Below, in pieces: positions 12,101 through 27,200 of a stretch of 64,000 nt of DNA. Origin of the DNA: Chloranthus sessilifolius (lineage: Eukaryota > Streptophyta > Magnoliopsida > Chloranthales > Chloranthaceae); contig CM037595.1 in NCBI GenBank assembly GCA_021018995.1, positions 78,121,159 through 78,185,158 on the forward strand, given 5' to 3'. Under the pieces are notes generated by a model that did not search any database, was not told the origin of the DNA, and saw only the letters and a list, made by a program, of their open reading frames with translations. A program made the translations under genes and the position numbers. The stretch's first letter is position 1. Each line of letters opens with the position of its first letter.

Positions 12101-15100
12101 GACGATACATTGAATGTATCGTCCGGGGCTTCCCATACAAACAGGACGATACAATACATTGAATGTATCGTATCGTCCTAGTCCAATACCGATACGTATC
12201 GGTATCGGACGATATTTTGACCCATGTTCTGGGACGAACAATAAATTGACCGATAATTTGGACTATACGGACGATAATTTGACTGTTTCTAAGAGGCAAG
12301 AGAAAAACCCTAAAATTCTGGGACGGACGATAAATTGACCGATAATTTGAACGATACATTGGATGATACGGACGATACAAACGATAATTTGACTATTTTT
12401 TAGGGGCCCCGAGAAAAACCCACTTTACCGTATCGTTCAGGTCCAACACCGATACGTATCGGACGATATGTATCGGTATCAGACAATATTTTGATCCATG
12501 TATAGAAGTGCCTATTTCTGTGGAAGATTCAATGTTGATGACTTTAGTGGTTGATTAAGTAAGATCGAGAATATATTTTATTTGAAAGAGGTGCCCAATG
12601 TACGTAGGGTCAATACTGTACCCGCAAAATTTTGGGGATGCTATCCGAGATGTCCAATCCAACCATATACAATGAGGAAAGAGACCAAGGGTGTGGGTCG
12701 CTACATCAACGATCTTCGATAGCAAATCCAAGAAGCGTTGGCCATACATGATATTTGGAGTGATGCGTATCGATGTTCCCTTAAAGCAGAAGAAATTCCC
12801 AATCAGAAGTCAGAACTACAATTAAAGGGGTGGTTTGGTAGCAGGCCAAGAGTTGATCATGGACCAACCCTCAAAAGGAGGGAGGAAGAACAGATTGGGT
12901 GACCACACCTCCACGATCATCCCATGCGTATGAGAATAAGTTCTTTACGTGTCATAAGGTAGGACATGGTTCCTTCAAATGTCTTAGGCAACAACATGGG
13001 GAACAGTTCAACCTATCATAAGAAAAAGAAAACTACGATAACAAAGCACAAAGACGATGTAGGATGGAGACGACTAAGAGGCAGGTAGAGGTGGAAATGC
13101 AAGAAGAGGATTGCATACAAATCATAATTGACGGAGGTAGCCAAGACACTACCAAAAATTGTGGATAAATTAAAAATGAAAGATGATGTGCATCCATATT
13201 CCTACAAGATCCATTCCTTTGGTTAGATAATGATAGAACTTTCTAGTTTTGTGGATCAATATGAACATGCATTAATATTGTTCAAAGAACTATAGATTCA
13301 ATTTCTACATTGTCGATACTGACTAATGTACTCTTGTTTGTAAACAACTTTTATGGGCTCCATATTAAACTGAGACTACGAACTTGATTTTTCATCTTGT
13401 GATTCCCAAATGCATCTTTTGAATGAAACAAAGCTCAAGAAAGAGGTGGACTTTTCATCCTAAGTAATTAGCATTACTATAACCAAACCCACCCCTAAAT
13501 CTTAGTTAATTAGTTGTTGGAACTTTATTTGCACCTTATTAATTGATATATTTCGATTTCCCCCTTTGATTGAATTAACCCTTTCGGGCCTTTAATTCTT
13601 CAAATCCTAGAGGAGTCGAGAGACGATATCGTAGTTGTCGCTTGGTGCCCTAAACTAGAACGAAAAATTGAGTTCCCTCGTCGGAGCCATTTTTCTTAAT
13701 TGAGAAATTTCAATGCATGTGATCGCTAGAATTTATTCAATCTAATTGTTTTAATTAAGTCTATTAAACTAGTTTATGTGATTGGAAAGTTTTGAATATT
13801 TCCGCTATTCAATTTAATCTGAAATTAATCTCAAATCCGCATAATTAGTTTGGCGTTTACCCTGCATCAATATCACATTCCAGTAACTTAAATGGAAATG
13901 TTCCAATAATATTCAAATGGAGCACTCATTTGGGATAGGATGTGAGAGATGGTGATCTATCCTAAAACTACACTAGCAGGAGGTTCGATATGATGATGGT
14001 AAAAAGGAGAAAATTAAAACCAAGAGACAGATGAATTTTTTCTTCATTCCAGCAGTAGAGGTAGACAAAAAGATTGGTTACTTTAATCGATTAATACCTT
14101 AACCAATTAATTGTCTACCAAAAGCATTCCTGGCACCTTATTCAGACCTTGGTTTGACCAGGCTTTTGAATGTTTCAACCTAAAACTAAGGTGGCAACAC
14201 CATTGATGGTCTTTTAGAACCACCTGGACTAACACCACCTACCACACAGTCAAGGGTAGATGCACATTGTGGGCAAACTATGAAACCACCTCCCAACATC
14301 TTGTCGAAGACAGATGACAGTACAAGTAAAGCTATTTGACCGTTGTTTCTTTGCAATTTGTCAAGGTTGGAATTTATTACAAAAATCCTCTTAAGGCATA
14401 AAAGAACTGAAAGCAGAGTTTCTACGTCATGCATATCTTTAACATATAATCAATCTAGTCACCATCATGGGTCAAAATATCGTCCGATACTGGTACATAC
14501 TTGTAAGGACCCAGACCAGCCTGACCCGACCATTTTCTTGGCCCAAACCAGGCCCAGACCCAACCAAAACCCCTTATAACTCCTTGTTGTTGCTGCTTAA
14601 CACCAAACCCTTTTCCTCCTATCCCATCTGCTGCAATCAGAAGCTTGAGCCCGAAACTCTGCTGCAAAGGTATGGAGTTCGAATACGTGCTACAGTCCAT
14701 CGTCGTCCCGACGACAGGCCGCCATCATCATACGGCCTTCTTCACGGCACCACCACCCCCCTCTGGTTATAAATAGGAGTCGGCCATCCCTTTTTCCTCC
14801 ACACTCCAAAGAAATCTCTGGTAAGGCATTCCGCCTCAGTTCTTCTTCTTCATCTTCTCTTTTTCTTTTTATTTTGGTCAGCTCAATCTTCGGTGACAAT
14901 CATTGGAGACGATCGTTGCCGTCCATTTCGACACTCGTGCGGCTGTCGTTACTAGGCGCGCCCTAGCGACCATTGTTCGCCATCGCGAACGGCGTCAACC
15001 CCATCGACGGCAATGCCGAACCCAACGACGAAATCCATTTTCCCTTTTTTGTGTTTTTCCCCTCTCTTCTCTACCAATCTCTTCTTCTTCCTCCCGTGCT

Positions 15101-15174
15101 ACCATCAACCCACGACCCCTTTTTCATCCATGTTTTGTCACAGGACAGTGACATTAAAATGCCTTTTTTATTTT

Positions 15175-15233
<59 letters not shown>

Positions 15234-18200
15234 CATACAAAGTATAAAGATTATATAATCCAGTTCTCCCTGTTTTGTCACAGACCAATGACCCTACAAC
15301 CCTTTTTATTTTTATATATATAAACATATAATACAAGGTATAAAACCTGTATATATACTTATTTATATATATGCTATATTTATTATTTAAAAACCTATTC
15401 TTTTATTATTTATTTTATTTTGCTATTAAAAATATAAGGGTTTAAAACCCATATGCTGTCAAGGACATTTTTAAGCCATTAATCAATTATAAAATATGTT
15501 ATAAATATATTTATCTATTAGTTTCATATCAGCCATATTATTATAAGATATATTTTATTTATTACGAATTATTATATTTATTCAAATTAAAAGAGCGGAT
15601 TTTTAATATTCTTCCGGCTTTAAATATTAGTTATTATTTGCTAATTATATTTTCAGTAATTTATATCTCGTTTAAATTTCTAATATTTGCTAAAAATATA
15701 TGTATCCATATTACGGGTAATGAAAACGAATTTGGCCCGCTTACCCCTTTTTGCAACCTATTTGGCGTCATGATACGATTTAATCATTCCTACTCTAATT
15801 GCGTCAACCCGTAGTTACACCTCTCATTTCTGAAACTTGATCATCATAGTCGAGACCCTATTGGCTAACCTTCCCGTGAATCGACTCAACCTCTAACTCA
15901 TACCTCTCACGTATTCATCCAACTTTTTCGTCGAGTCATCGCTTAGCACTAACACACCCTTGTTCTCGTGCAGGTAACACTTTGAGCAACCCGAGCTTCA
16001 ACCACCCCCATCACAATCACCAAGGAAGCGAACATCAAGGAAAGTGAGCTACCCTTATCACCTTGTTCTGTTTAATTAATTAGTACTATTTAAATACAAT
16101 GTATATATACAAGTACATATAACCCTATAATTATGAATTGAAACTCTTAGGTAGTGTGATACATCTACGAGACATTATTGTATGTTGATATTATAAATAT
16201 GTGAGTATACTTATATAAGAACTTGTTCTTTTAACTCTGCACAATCATGATTGATAATTGAAATTTCTGTATAAAGTTAATCGTAGTTCAATTCTTGATG
16301 GCATACCTAGCATGAACATACAATTGATCATATGAGAAAGCAAAGTATAGTATGATTTTTATCATAAACTGGTGTAGAAAGAATAATTATGAAAATTGAT
16401 TGACCGTAGTGTGTATTTCTTTTTGAAAAGCATCATGAAACACTATCTTGATTATGGAAAGCATCAATTATTGAACAAAGGATTTTCTATTGCATACGTT
16501 GTGCATGAACAAAGGATTTTCTATTGCATATGTTGTGCATCTATATAATTATATGATACTTCTAGTGTGGATCCCCCATTGGGTAGCATGGATTTAGGAT
16601 GAATGTCCATGTTAGTGCTTCCATATATGAAGTACATATTGCCTACCGCTCTGCTATGGTAAGGTGTGAAATTCAAATATATAATGTGATGTGGTAAGGA
16701 CCACCTGAATAAGAGGTGAAGTCCAAAAGGGTCACATGTGGCTGTACCATGGACCCGGTACTATAGTAGTAGAACCTACACCTATAAATGTGTAGCCGTT
16801 GAAATTAAGTTATTTTCTTTTGTTTTCCTTTCAAAGAAAAACTCCATGTTCTTTTATGCATACATCTCATTTCCTACTTGATGATAATCGCAAATGCAAT
16901 GCTTTGAGAACTAAATAGCGAATTTGAATATATATACAACATCTACTGAAATCAAAGGAATACTCATAAATGAATTTTGTCTCTCTCATTGATTATTAAG
17001 ACGTAGATTACTAGATATTATTAGAGATCCACTTGTTGAGTTTATCTCACCCCGTAGTTAATATTTCAGTGGCGGATCGAGTTAACCTTCTTTTGGTTTG
17101 TAATAGTGTTCACGATGAACAAGGAATCGTAACAATGGTGTACCCTTCTTTTGAATTTATGAATGAAATATCAGGTTATGTATTCTGTTTAACCTTTTAG
17201 TTGTGTTTTGATTATTGAATTTGCTCACGCACCGAAAGTTGCGGTGTATTGGATTTTGGGGCGTGACAATACCGGTATCGGTGGTCACTAGTACGATACT
17301 TTGAATGTATCGTACCGACGCAGTGCATATATTTGGGGAATGCACTGGATGATACATTCCAATGTATTGTCCAAGACCGGTACGTATCGTCTGGTACATA
17401 CCGGAATCGGAGTTGGACGGAACGTACTGGAAAACAGGTCTTTTAACCAATGGTCACCATAGAATAAGATAACAACCTTCCTAAATGCAATAGACACTAT
17501 GATTGAGAGTGTTTTATCTAGCAACCCTACAAGACTATAATTAACTAATGTGTCTAAGAACATATGAGCAAACGAGGATTTATGCTTAATAAACGAAAAT
17601 TTATAGTTGTCCAATGTACTAATGAGATCATGTTCCCGAAGATAACAAATAAGTCAGAACTAGGAGAGTGGATACCGGACAAACGGACAGCAAGTAGATC
17701 AGTTGATACAAGCACAAGCAAACGAACACAATGACGCAAGAGCTGGGTACCATCCTTCCCCATTGAATCCTGTAGTAAATTGAAACAGAAAAAATGTGTT
17801 AGCATTTTTTATGGACGAAGAAAATATTCAAATATGAGAAACTAGCACGTAGCAGACTGATGTCAGCTAATAATTTATAAAGGAAGTGGAAGAAGGCTGG
17901 TAGTAGAAACTAAACACATAAATAAAAATTGAGAGAGAGAGAGGAAAAGATATTAAAATACCCTTATCCATGAGTTGAGAGTCCTGAGTCCCTCTTTGGT
18001 CCCGGCAAAGGACTTCAGAACTTCCACAGGAAGACGCAATAACTTTTTAGCCAGATGTAATCGTCCAGCAGCAGTCATTGCATTAAAGAACATATCCCGT
18101 AGTAAAGCCTCCTCAGTCAACCTCTTCACACCATCCAAAGAATTCTTGCACAGATTATTAGAAAGCTCAACTGCATCAAGCCTCTTTACCAAGTCACTCA

Positions 18201-21200
18201 CTTCATTTCTTTCATTGTCTAACTCTCTGTGTGCAGCTTCCATTGCCTCTACTTCTGCTGTATAATCATTTCCAGTACTCAGGATATCAATTATGCGTAC
18301 TGCTTCTCGTAGACCACTCATCATTGCACCACCAACAGTGTCCGGGTGCTCTTTGCAGGTAGCTTCACCAGCAAAAAATAAACAATTCTCAACAGGCCTC
18401 CCCAAAATATCATAGTCCTCCCCAGAAGCTCCTACAGCAACGTAGGAGTAAGCTCCCCTGCTGAAAGGATCTCTCCCCCAATTGGTTAAAACAGAAGCAA
18501 TTGGATCTGGTACAGAAGCCTCGCCAAAAATGCTACGAAGAACCAACAGAGCATGATTCACATGTTCAGATGCACTCATATATTGGCCATCGATAGCTGC
18601 CTTACCAACCACAAGTGCTATCAGAACAGGAGCTCCAACAGTTTTCTTGACATTCCAGAACATAAAGCATTGACCCCTGCACCCAGTTTCCTCTGCAGTT
18701 GCTCCAAAGTAATCCACCGTAGCATCCCAAAAAACTTCTGGAAATTCCAGTACCACTTTATTCAGCACACCAAAACCAAGTCGCTGGATAGACAACTGTT
18801 TCCATTCAGGAAGAACTGGAGAGAACTTGATGGCATTCGCCTTTAAGCACCCTAGAGGCACAGTGATCAGAACAGCATCTCCTACAAACACACTACCACT
18901 TGACGTGTGAATGTTGACTACGCTTCCCTGACCATGAGCTCCTGCAGAGTCCATGCCATATGTGACTTCTGTAACAATTTGGTTCAAGTGAACACGGAGG
19001 CCTTGTCCTAAAGCTTCTAAAACAGTGCTGTAACCCCCCTTAATCATACAATGAGCTCCTCCAAATCCTCCGTAAACATCATCTTGATTCCAGTAAGGAA
19101 GAGATACCTCCTTAAGCAAAGCAGCACAACCATATTCCAAGTTTGCAAAATGCCAATTCATCACTCTCCTCTCAAGAGGACTCAAAATATTTTCCAAACT
19201 TCTACTTTCACCCAGGACTCTGTTGTCATCCCCATTTGTCAGTTTGGTATCAAATGAGGCATTCACTGAAATATGGGAAACTTCAGAATCAGAAACCTTA
19301 GGCTCATCAGATTCCAAAGCAGTAACCATTGATTGAGGCACACGGGTACGGCGCTTCCTCAGTGCATATTCTAATCCATCCTCAAGTGACATCCGCATTG
19401 CAACTTCGCAGTTTTGATCCATGAATACAACCATATCATCAAGGAGACTGTTATATTCTGCTTCCAGAGCTTCATCCAGATCCGAAGGAACCTTCTCACC
19501 CGTTACAGTATCATACAGAGGGCACTCGCTGTTCAATACGGTCAACTCAAGACCTAACTGAGCACAGAGCAAAGACGAAGGGTCTGGTCTTCTTTCTGTT
19601 GTCATGTCAGCCTCAACACCAGTAATAATGCTGGCACCGAGATCAACAGGTACAGAAAGTGAAGTGCGGTCTGTATAAACCCGACCACCTATCCTGTTCC
19701 GAGCCTCAAGAATCACGACGGAAAAACCTTGGCGCTGCAAATGGCGTGCTGCAGTTAAGCCAGCAGGACCAGCTCCTATAACTATTATCCTTTTCCCAAC
19801 TTCTGAATCATACTGAGTACCATTGCCGACCTCCAAAGGATTTATTGTAGTAGATTGAATTCCAGTAATTTTGGCATCCATAGCCTTTTCTTTGCTGATA
19901 TCAATGGATTGAAGCTTACTGTGAGCATCCACAGCATCCAATCTACCATCCAACGCTACAAAGGATGGATCATCATTATTATCCCATTTAGTCATTACAT
20001 TTGATACTTGAGCATCCCTGCAACCATCATCCTGGTCACTCGGTTCATATGTCCACGACTCACTCCCCAAATGGACTTCTAAATCTGAGTTCCTATTTAT
20101 CAAAACAGTTTTTTCACTAGTATCTATATGCATATTATCAACCGCGCATTCTGCAGGCTCTCCAATAGTGGATAATTCTGTTTGCGTGTTAGAAACAGAG
20201 AGTTTCTTGCTTCTTACATCTTTAACAACTGATGATGACCCATTATTCTTTGCTACGATAAGATTATCTGAATTCCTAACATTAGCGAGAATAAAGGGAG
20301 TGTCGTCATCTGAATCAGAAACTCTGCCCCGAAAACTATCCACAAGCATGTTCTCTTTAGAAAGTTTCAAATGAGACATAGGACAAGGTCTGGCCACCTG
20401 TTTTTCCGAAGCAATGCCTACATTTATATAACCCTGTCAAAAACTTGTTAGAATTTTGAATGGCATATATTATACCAATGTTTGTATAACAAATAAGAAA
20501 ATAAAAAGAAGTGCAGAAGATAGAGATACTTCCACGCATAAAACTAAAAGTATATTAAGAGGATACAGATAAGACTGGAATAAACTATTTGACCCAGAAG
20601 AAAAAGAAATAACGTATCCAAATTAATATTGAAGAAAAAAAAAAAAGTTAAACGCCATCCCCTCAGCATTACCAAGCCAAATGATGAACAAGCAGATGTT
20701 CTAAATGAAGTCTCAGACTGTAAAGCTTCAAGAGTAGTAGCCAATTTAAAAAGGAAGAAACCCAACCCAAGTAATTTGCTTACTAAGTCACCAATCAATC
20801 TCACAAAAAAGCCACTTTGCTTATTGTAATGGAAAATATTTGCATGCTTCCGAGGGAAACTTACTCTGTGGTCAAGAAATGCATAAATCTCCCTTATAAG
20901 GGATGAGCGTGGCAATTCATTTTCTAAAGGGGCTTCAGTTACTCCACAATCTATCAGTGGGAGAATGCGGCTCACATCTTTGTTCCAAAGACCTAAGATC
21001 AAATTCCTGCAAAAGGTAATCGCATAAATCCAAATTAAATTAACCTTAATTTGTTGATCACCAAGCCGTCAAGTCCAAGAAACCAATAATACAAAAGATT
21101 GGGTTCATATTCCAAAGATAATACATACAAACTACGACTTATTATTGAAAAAGTAAACCAAGATGCATTTGTGGTAAAAAGATAATACAGACAAACTGTG

Positions 21201-24200
21201 ATGACAATAAGTATTGGATGTAGGCATCCACCAATTATTAGCACTATCATACTCACAGTTCACAGTAACGCAGATACCAATATGTATAAGCCAACCCCAA
21301 GTAGATGGCATAAGGCTGTGATGAAGATGATACCAATATGCATCAATTTTTGGTTTGGCCAATGCCGAAACACGTGTATGGGCATATCCCAAGATATTAG
21401 TCGATACCTTATGGTATTGCCAAGGATGTATTGGTGTAATTTGTTTTAATTCTCTTATGTTTTTCATATTGTTAACATGGTAAATTATTTCTGTTACACC
21501 CACCTATTAAAAATTGCGGTGGAATGCTAAGATTATAAATTTGAACTTAAAATAGAAAATAACTTTAAATTTTAAGATAAAGTTTATACACCCAAGATCA
21601 TGGATCAAAAAATCAGATTTTTGATCCTTATCGTCCAAACCTCCAATACGTTACGCATCGTGTATCGTCCGATATATTCAATGCATCGGCGATACATTGA
21701 ATGTATCGTCCTGGTACTTTTTTTTTTTTTAATTCCAAAAATACTTTAAAATTCTAGGCCAAACGATAAATTGACCGATAATTTGGATGATACAAACGAT
21801 AATTTGACTGTTTCAAAGGGGCCAGAGAAAAACCCCAAAATTTTGGGACGAACGATAAATTGACCGATAATTTGGACGATACGGGCGATTTGAACGATAA
21901 TTTGATTGTTTTTTAGGGGCCCCGAGAAAACCCCATTTTACCGTATCGTCCAAGTCCAAAACCGATACGTATCGGTATCAGACGATATTTTGATCCATGC
22001 CCAAGATGTCTCTGGCAATGGTTTCTTGCTGATTTGACCTAAAATGAAATTTTTGATAATATTATGCCTTTCGGCAAAACTTTCAGCATTTGCAGAGGTT
22101 TCTTTCCTTGTTGATGAAGAAAAATGTTGTTACAGCTATAGAGTATAAGTCATAAATCATTGAATATTGCATACTTTTAAGTCTAATATATCATTGATGA
22201 ATCATTATTAGTGATACATCAATTCATCCTCATGCTCATTTTTTCATCATTATTCATCAGCATGCGCTATCACTCATAATTTATAACTTTAGTTACATTG
22301 ATGTCCAATATTCATATGTAATATATAAAATACTCAGTACACTAAAGTATTCACTTATTTTCTATTGAGTTATTAATTAAACCTTGCTGTAGTAATTCTT
22401 TATGTATCAAAAGCATCTAATTATATGTATGTATGCATAAAATAAATAAACAAATAAATCACATTTATATCTAGAAATATTTTTTATATGTTTAAGTCTT
22501 GTTTAAAAATTTTCAAAGGCAAATACATTTGTATCACCAATAGTATGGTTGTGGAAATAACATGATTCACTATTTGAACTGTGCAATTCTATTTGAATCA
22601 TACCCAAAAGAATTCAGATCATTGACGTGAATCGTTTTGTGTACATATTACACGATTAAAATTTGCATCATGTGACAGTTTCGCAAACCGATAATCCGCG
22701 AAACCCACAATTTTATAATTATTTTTTTTATGTTTTTTTTTTATGTTTTATAAGACCTTTACACCCACATTCCCTAGATTTCGCTCTTTAGGCTCTACTT
22801 TACAATAAGATGTTGGATTTGAAGAGGACGTCTCAAATAGGATTAACAGGTTAGATGAAATGGAGGCGAGTAAGCACAGTATTGTGTGACCAATAAGTTC
22901 TACCTAGATTGAAGGGATGTTTCTATAAGACGAAGGCTACACCTGCCATATTATATGGTACGAAATTTTGAACTACAAAGAACCGGCAAGATGATAGAGT
23001 GCATGTGGCTGAGATGCGTATGCTAAGAGGGTTTGTGTAGAGTAACAAGAAGGGTTAAATTTTGAAAAAAGTAGATAAGAGGAAACATGAGAGTGGCACC
23101 TAGAAAGGAAAAAAAAAATCATGGGAATGTCGCTTGAGATAGTTGGACATGTCCATCGGAGGCCAGAAGAAAACCTTGTATGAAAGGATGAGATGCTACA
23201 AGAACAAGGAAGTAGGAGAAGAGGAAGACTTGCGAAGACCTGGGGAGAAGCAGTGAGAAGGGAGATGAAGGATTGTGAAGTCAGAGAGAGACGAGTAGAG
23301 AAATAGGACTTGCAATCCTGACCCCAAATAGATGGGATGACAAGACCTTTAAACGAAACAAAGTCTTGTATGCATAACTGCACATTAAAATCATAAAATT
23401 AATAAAACTTAAGGTTGTGTTTGGGAATGCAGATTTTGATTTGGATTTAGGGATTTGGAAAAATTTGGAGATTTGGATTTGGATTTGAGTTTCCCATATC
23501 CAAGTCCATCGTTTGACGTTAGATTTGCGTTGGATTTGGATTTGACGAAACCATGAGTCATTTCCAAATTCGTGGTAGTGTAAAATGTAACTTTTGCAAT
23601 AATGCATGCAAGACGTTTTTTGCAAATCCACGATCCATTTGGTCAAGTGTGCACTATTTCTCCTCCATTTACTTTGAAGAAAGAAAGAGTCAAAGAACAA
23701 ATGTCACCTTCTCATCCATCTTTCACTTTCTCCTTCATTTGTTTTGAAGAATTGAACAATGAGCTACTTTAACAAGTCATTTATTTTTTCTCCCATCTGT
23801 TTTATATGAAGAGCAATAAACCCCCTTTACAATTGTTTCTTTCATCATATTCTGCAACAAGCATCAGTAATGACCTCCATCAACAAGCATCATTCATCAC
23901 CACTGAACTCATCATCCCCGCCGTTGATGGCCACCATCTTCTTCTCATAGCAATCCGACCATTAACGGCCTGCACCTTTCATCACCTCTAAAGAAAGAGA
24001 GAGAGGAGAGAAAGAGAGTATAAATAAGGGTTCATATTTTCCATTTACCTACTGCTACTTTTGGGTATCTATTTCCTTTCAAATTCAGTTGTTTTCTTCA
24101 GGGTCTAATTGATTTTCTTGTTTTGGAGAAGATTGAGTTTTGACTGGTGAACTTTTATCTTTGGTTTGTGGTATAAAAGAAAGGTGTATCCTTTCTGGGA

Positions 24201-27200
24201 GATTTCTACATTTTCAAGCATAAATTTGATCTTTCGTTCATGTAAACTGAGATAAAGATCACTTTCTTTTATTTTTTATTTTCTCTATATCTTGCGTTAA
24301 ATTTATTCTTGATTTTTGTCGGTGTGAGGTGGACTCCAACTATAGCTTCTTTTGGGGATATTTTCGTCTCTTGGGTTGTTTAATTTGTAAGAAATTGTTC
24401 ATGTTCTCATGTTTTCTGAGGTGGGCTTTTTGGGGTTTTTTTTTCGCTTTTGTTGATTGTGAAAAGAAGGGAGTGCCATGAATGAAGCTCTAGTTGCTAG
24501 GTACTAGTGCTGCATGTGCTCTCAAACGGGGAATCCAATAATGGAAGAGATGAAATGGCCATAAGCCTCCATATTCAATTGGAATACACGATCGTTGATT
24601 GGACGATTATGATAACTATGTGCCCTTTGGCAAGATACAAATTGTTTAAAACATCATTGGAAAGTACATCATTTTGAGATGAAATTAAATTTTTGAGACA
24701 ACGGTGGACAATAACAATGTTAGGATGGAATTAATCTCTGACCATGTGACCGAAGTGCTTTAATATTGACCGTTAAAATAAATATGCACAAGCGACTACA
24801 ATAACTACAAGCAATGAATGGTCAGGAATTAATTATAATGCATGGTTCCCACTTTTGGTTACCAAAATCCAAATCTAAATCCATGATTGTTTTGAGTTAC
24901 TAAACAAAGCATTTAGAAATCATCACGTTAAATCCAAATAATATATTTATGCTTCAAAATGAAAGATTTCCAAATCCAAATATTCCATATCCCCGGAATT
25001 TAGATACCTAGATTTCAAATACTTGAACCAAGTCCAACTTCACGTTCCCAAATGCGGCCTAAATGTTAACAAATGAAGATTTCAGAAAACTTAAGCCTTT
25101 AGGGAAGATTTTAAGAGTTTCCAAGCATGTTAACACATGCTCATAGTTAGTTTCTTTTGTTGTCTTCTCATTGTATTCATAAATTTAGTGAGATTCATGA
25201 TAATTATAAGATTTGCTACCATTCATGGTTTAAAATGTCAGCCTTGTAAGGATATGACAGGGACGCCACCAACAAGGATCTAGGTTTCAGGCCTTACAAG
25301 GTGTACCAGCGGAAGAAGAAGAAACGATGAGAGAACCCGAGTACTACAGCCTCAAGGAGGAAGGGAGACAAAGATCATCATCAGGTGACTGACGTCCGTG
25401 GCCTTCAGGACAGACGTTCGGATTTAGAGGGTGTCACTGGTTTTTGGTCACGAGCATCCATGGACCTCACAGACATCCGTGAGCTCCAGGACGGACGTCC
25501 ATAGAGATCTCCGCCCTGCGAATTAAGTGATGTGTTTTATCCTTTTTGTCCAGATTTTTGTGTCTAGTTGTAAGTTACCATTTAGGGTAATTTCGTACTT
25601 TTCCATTTTAAGGATTATTCCCTTTGTAGTTACTATAAAGAATACTTTTGTAAGCCATTTTGGCACTTTTGATGTTTTAATGAAAAGAGCTATTTGCTTT
25701 AGCTTGTGAGGAACTTGAAGAGTGAGTCTTCTTCCCCATTTGAGGTTTGGTGTGAGGCCAAGAGTGAGATGCCCATTTATCTTTAATTTTCTTATTTGAT
25801 CTCGTCTCATTTGATCTCTTATTTTCCCTTAATCTCTTGCATCCATTTTTCCCTTTTCCATTGATTGCCCTATTTCTCCGAACCCTAGATCTAGAATACC
25901 CTCAATGTTCATCCCCGTGGATCGAATCCGATCCTAACCCGTCAATCCACGACCGTTATTGGGCTTGAGCGTATTCAACTCGTGTCATTGATCGTTTCGA
26001 TTCCAAAGCCCTAGCAAGGAGCTATCGATTCCACCGCGAGCTACGGTCTAACGCCCCGACCTAGACGAAGCGAGAGTTCTATCTCTCGGTTCGCCTCTTC
26101 CTCCGTCCTAACAGATCTTGCGCGTCGGATTGGATCCTACGTGAACCGAGCACAGTCGCCCAAGCGGAATCCCACGAAACCCTAAGGAATCGCTTTAATT
26201 TATGGTTTAATTGCTCAATTAATTAGTTTAATTTCGGCAAATTAACATATCATGGGCATTCACGGATTTTAGGGTCGTTGTCCCGCGTCAGGATAACTTG
26301 GACCACTACTAGGCAGATTGCCTATCAAACACCGCCTCCACCCTAGACCCATGTTTCTAACGAGGGGATAAGCTCATCTCTCATCAGCGTAAATGCCTCC
26401 CCTCAAAAGCAGTGAACTATGATAGACATACCCATGCAATGCCTCCCCTCAAAAGCCATGGGAATTCAACCCTTCATGGGTACCTTCGAGTAATGTTTGA
26501 AGCCGAGACCTGATTGGGGCGCCTGCCAAGCCGCCCCGAGCACGCCTGCCCAATCCCCATTTATTTTTATTTTTAAGTTTTTTTGAATTGTTTTTCCCGG
26601 GAGCCATTATTTGACAGATTTAAGTTGGCCCTTGCATCGACTTTAAAGAGAGACTTCGTATTTTAGGGACATGTGACATGTGATGTGAAGGCCATTGATG
26701 GTGTCAGATCAGATGACGGAGGTTGTGTTTCACCCTGATATTCCACAATAGATCTTGAGATCATGGTACATTTATCAGGCGGTCAATTTTTTATTCCATG
26801 TGTCAGATTCCCAAAAAATGGCCCTAAATTTACATAATCACGTTTGAGCGTGATGTGTGTCATATGATTCAAGGGCCATGTTTTGGGGATCATTGACACA
26901 TGAAATCAAGTACTGGCTATATGATTGGTGCGTCATGATCTCAAGATCTAGTGTGTGGGACATTGGGCTGAAACAAGATCACCATCATGGCATCATCTGA
27001 TTAGAAGCAATCAATGGTTTTCAAGTTGTCTCTAACGTGGCCGCAAACAAAGGTACCCAAGAAAAATGTGGGTGTTCTTGGGTGCAATTAACGCCACCCT
27101 AAGTTAAAAATTTGGGGCAAATAAGCAAATAACCTTTCTTGGGTGCAATTAATACAACCCTAGGTTATGCATTTGGGTGCCAATAACGCAAATAGCCCAC

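Larger units (their letters stand above)
11281..13470 (+). mobile_element. Ty3/gypsy-type LTR retroelement fossil, 5' half, in LDL3 intron 4
   Basis: A 5' LTR of about 333 bp (11281-11613, TGTGAGATCCC...TTTGCA) is followed by TGGTATCAGAGC (11618-11629), the usual tRNA-iMet primer site. Downstream, gag-like sequence includes a zinc-knuckle remnant (near 12950-12990) and protease-like sequence (near 13120). It is heavily broken and old. A MITE lies inside its gag region. No 3' LTR was recognised, and the right limit is approximate. Confidence 0.65.
14466..17452. mobile_element. CATGG MITE copy D, split by a solo LTR
   Basis: Left piece 14466-14501 (CATGGGTCAAAATATCGTCC..) and right piece 17269-17452 (..CCGGTACGTATCGTC.., ending AATG). 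Exact 8-bp duplications GTCACCAT lie outside both ends (14458-14465 and 17453-17460). With the insertion removed the element is about 215 bp, the same class as copy A-inner. Confidence 0.88.

Noticed and set aside
11855-12380. Overlapping minus-strand frames rich in Arg-Tyr-Ile-Gln
   Set aside because: They come from the GTATCG repeats of the CATGG MITEs.
12501-14200. A second LTR for the gypsy fossil of LDL3 intron 4
   Set aside because: No repeat of the TGTGAGATCCC start or of the LTR body could be seen.
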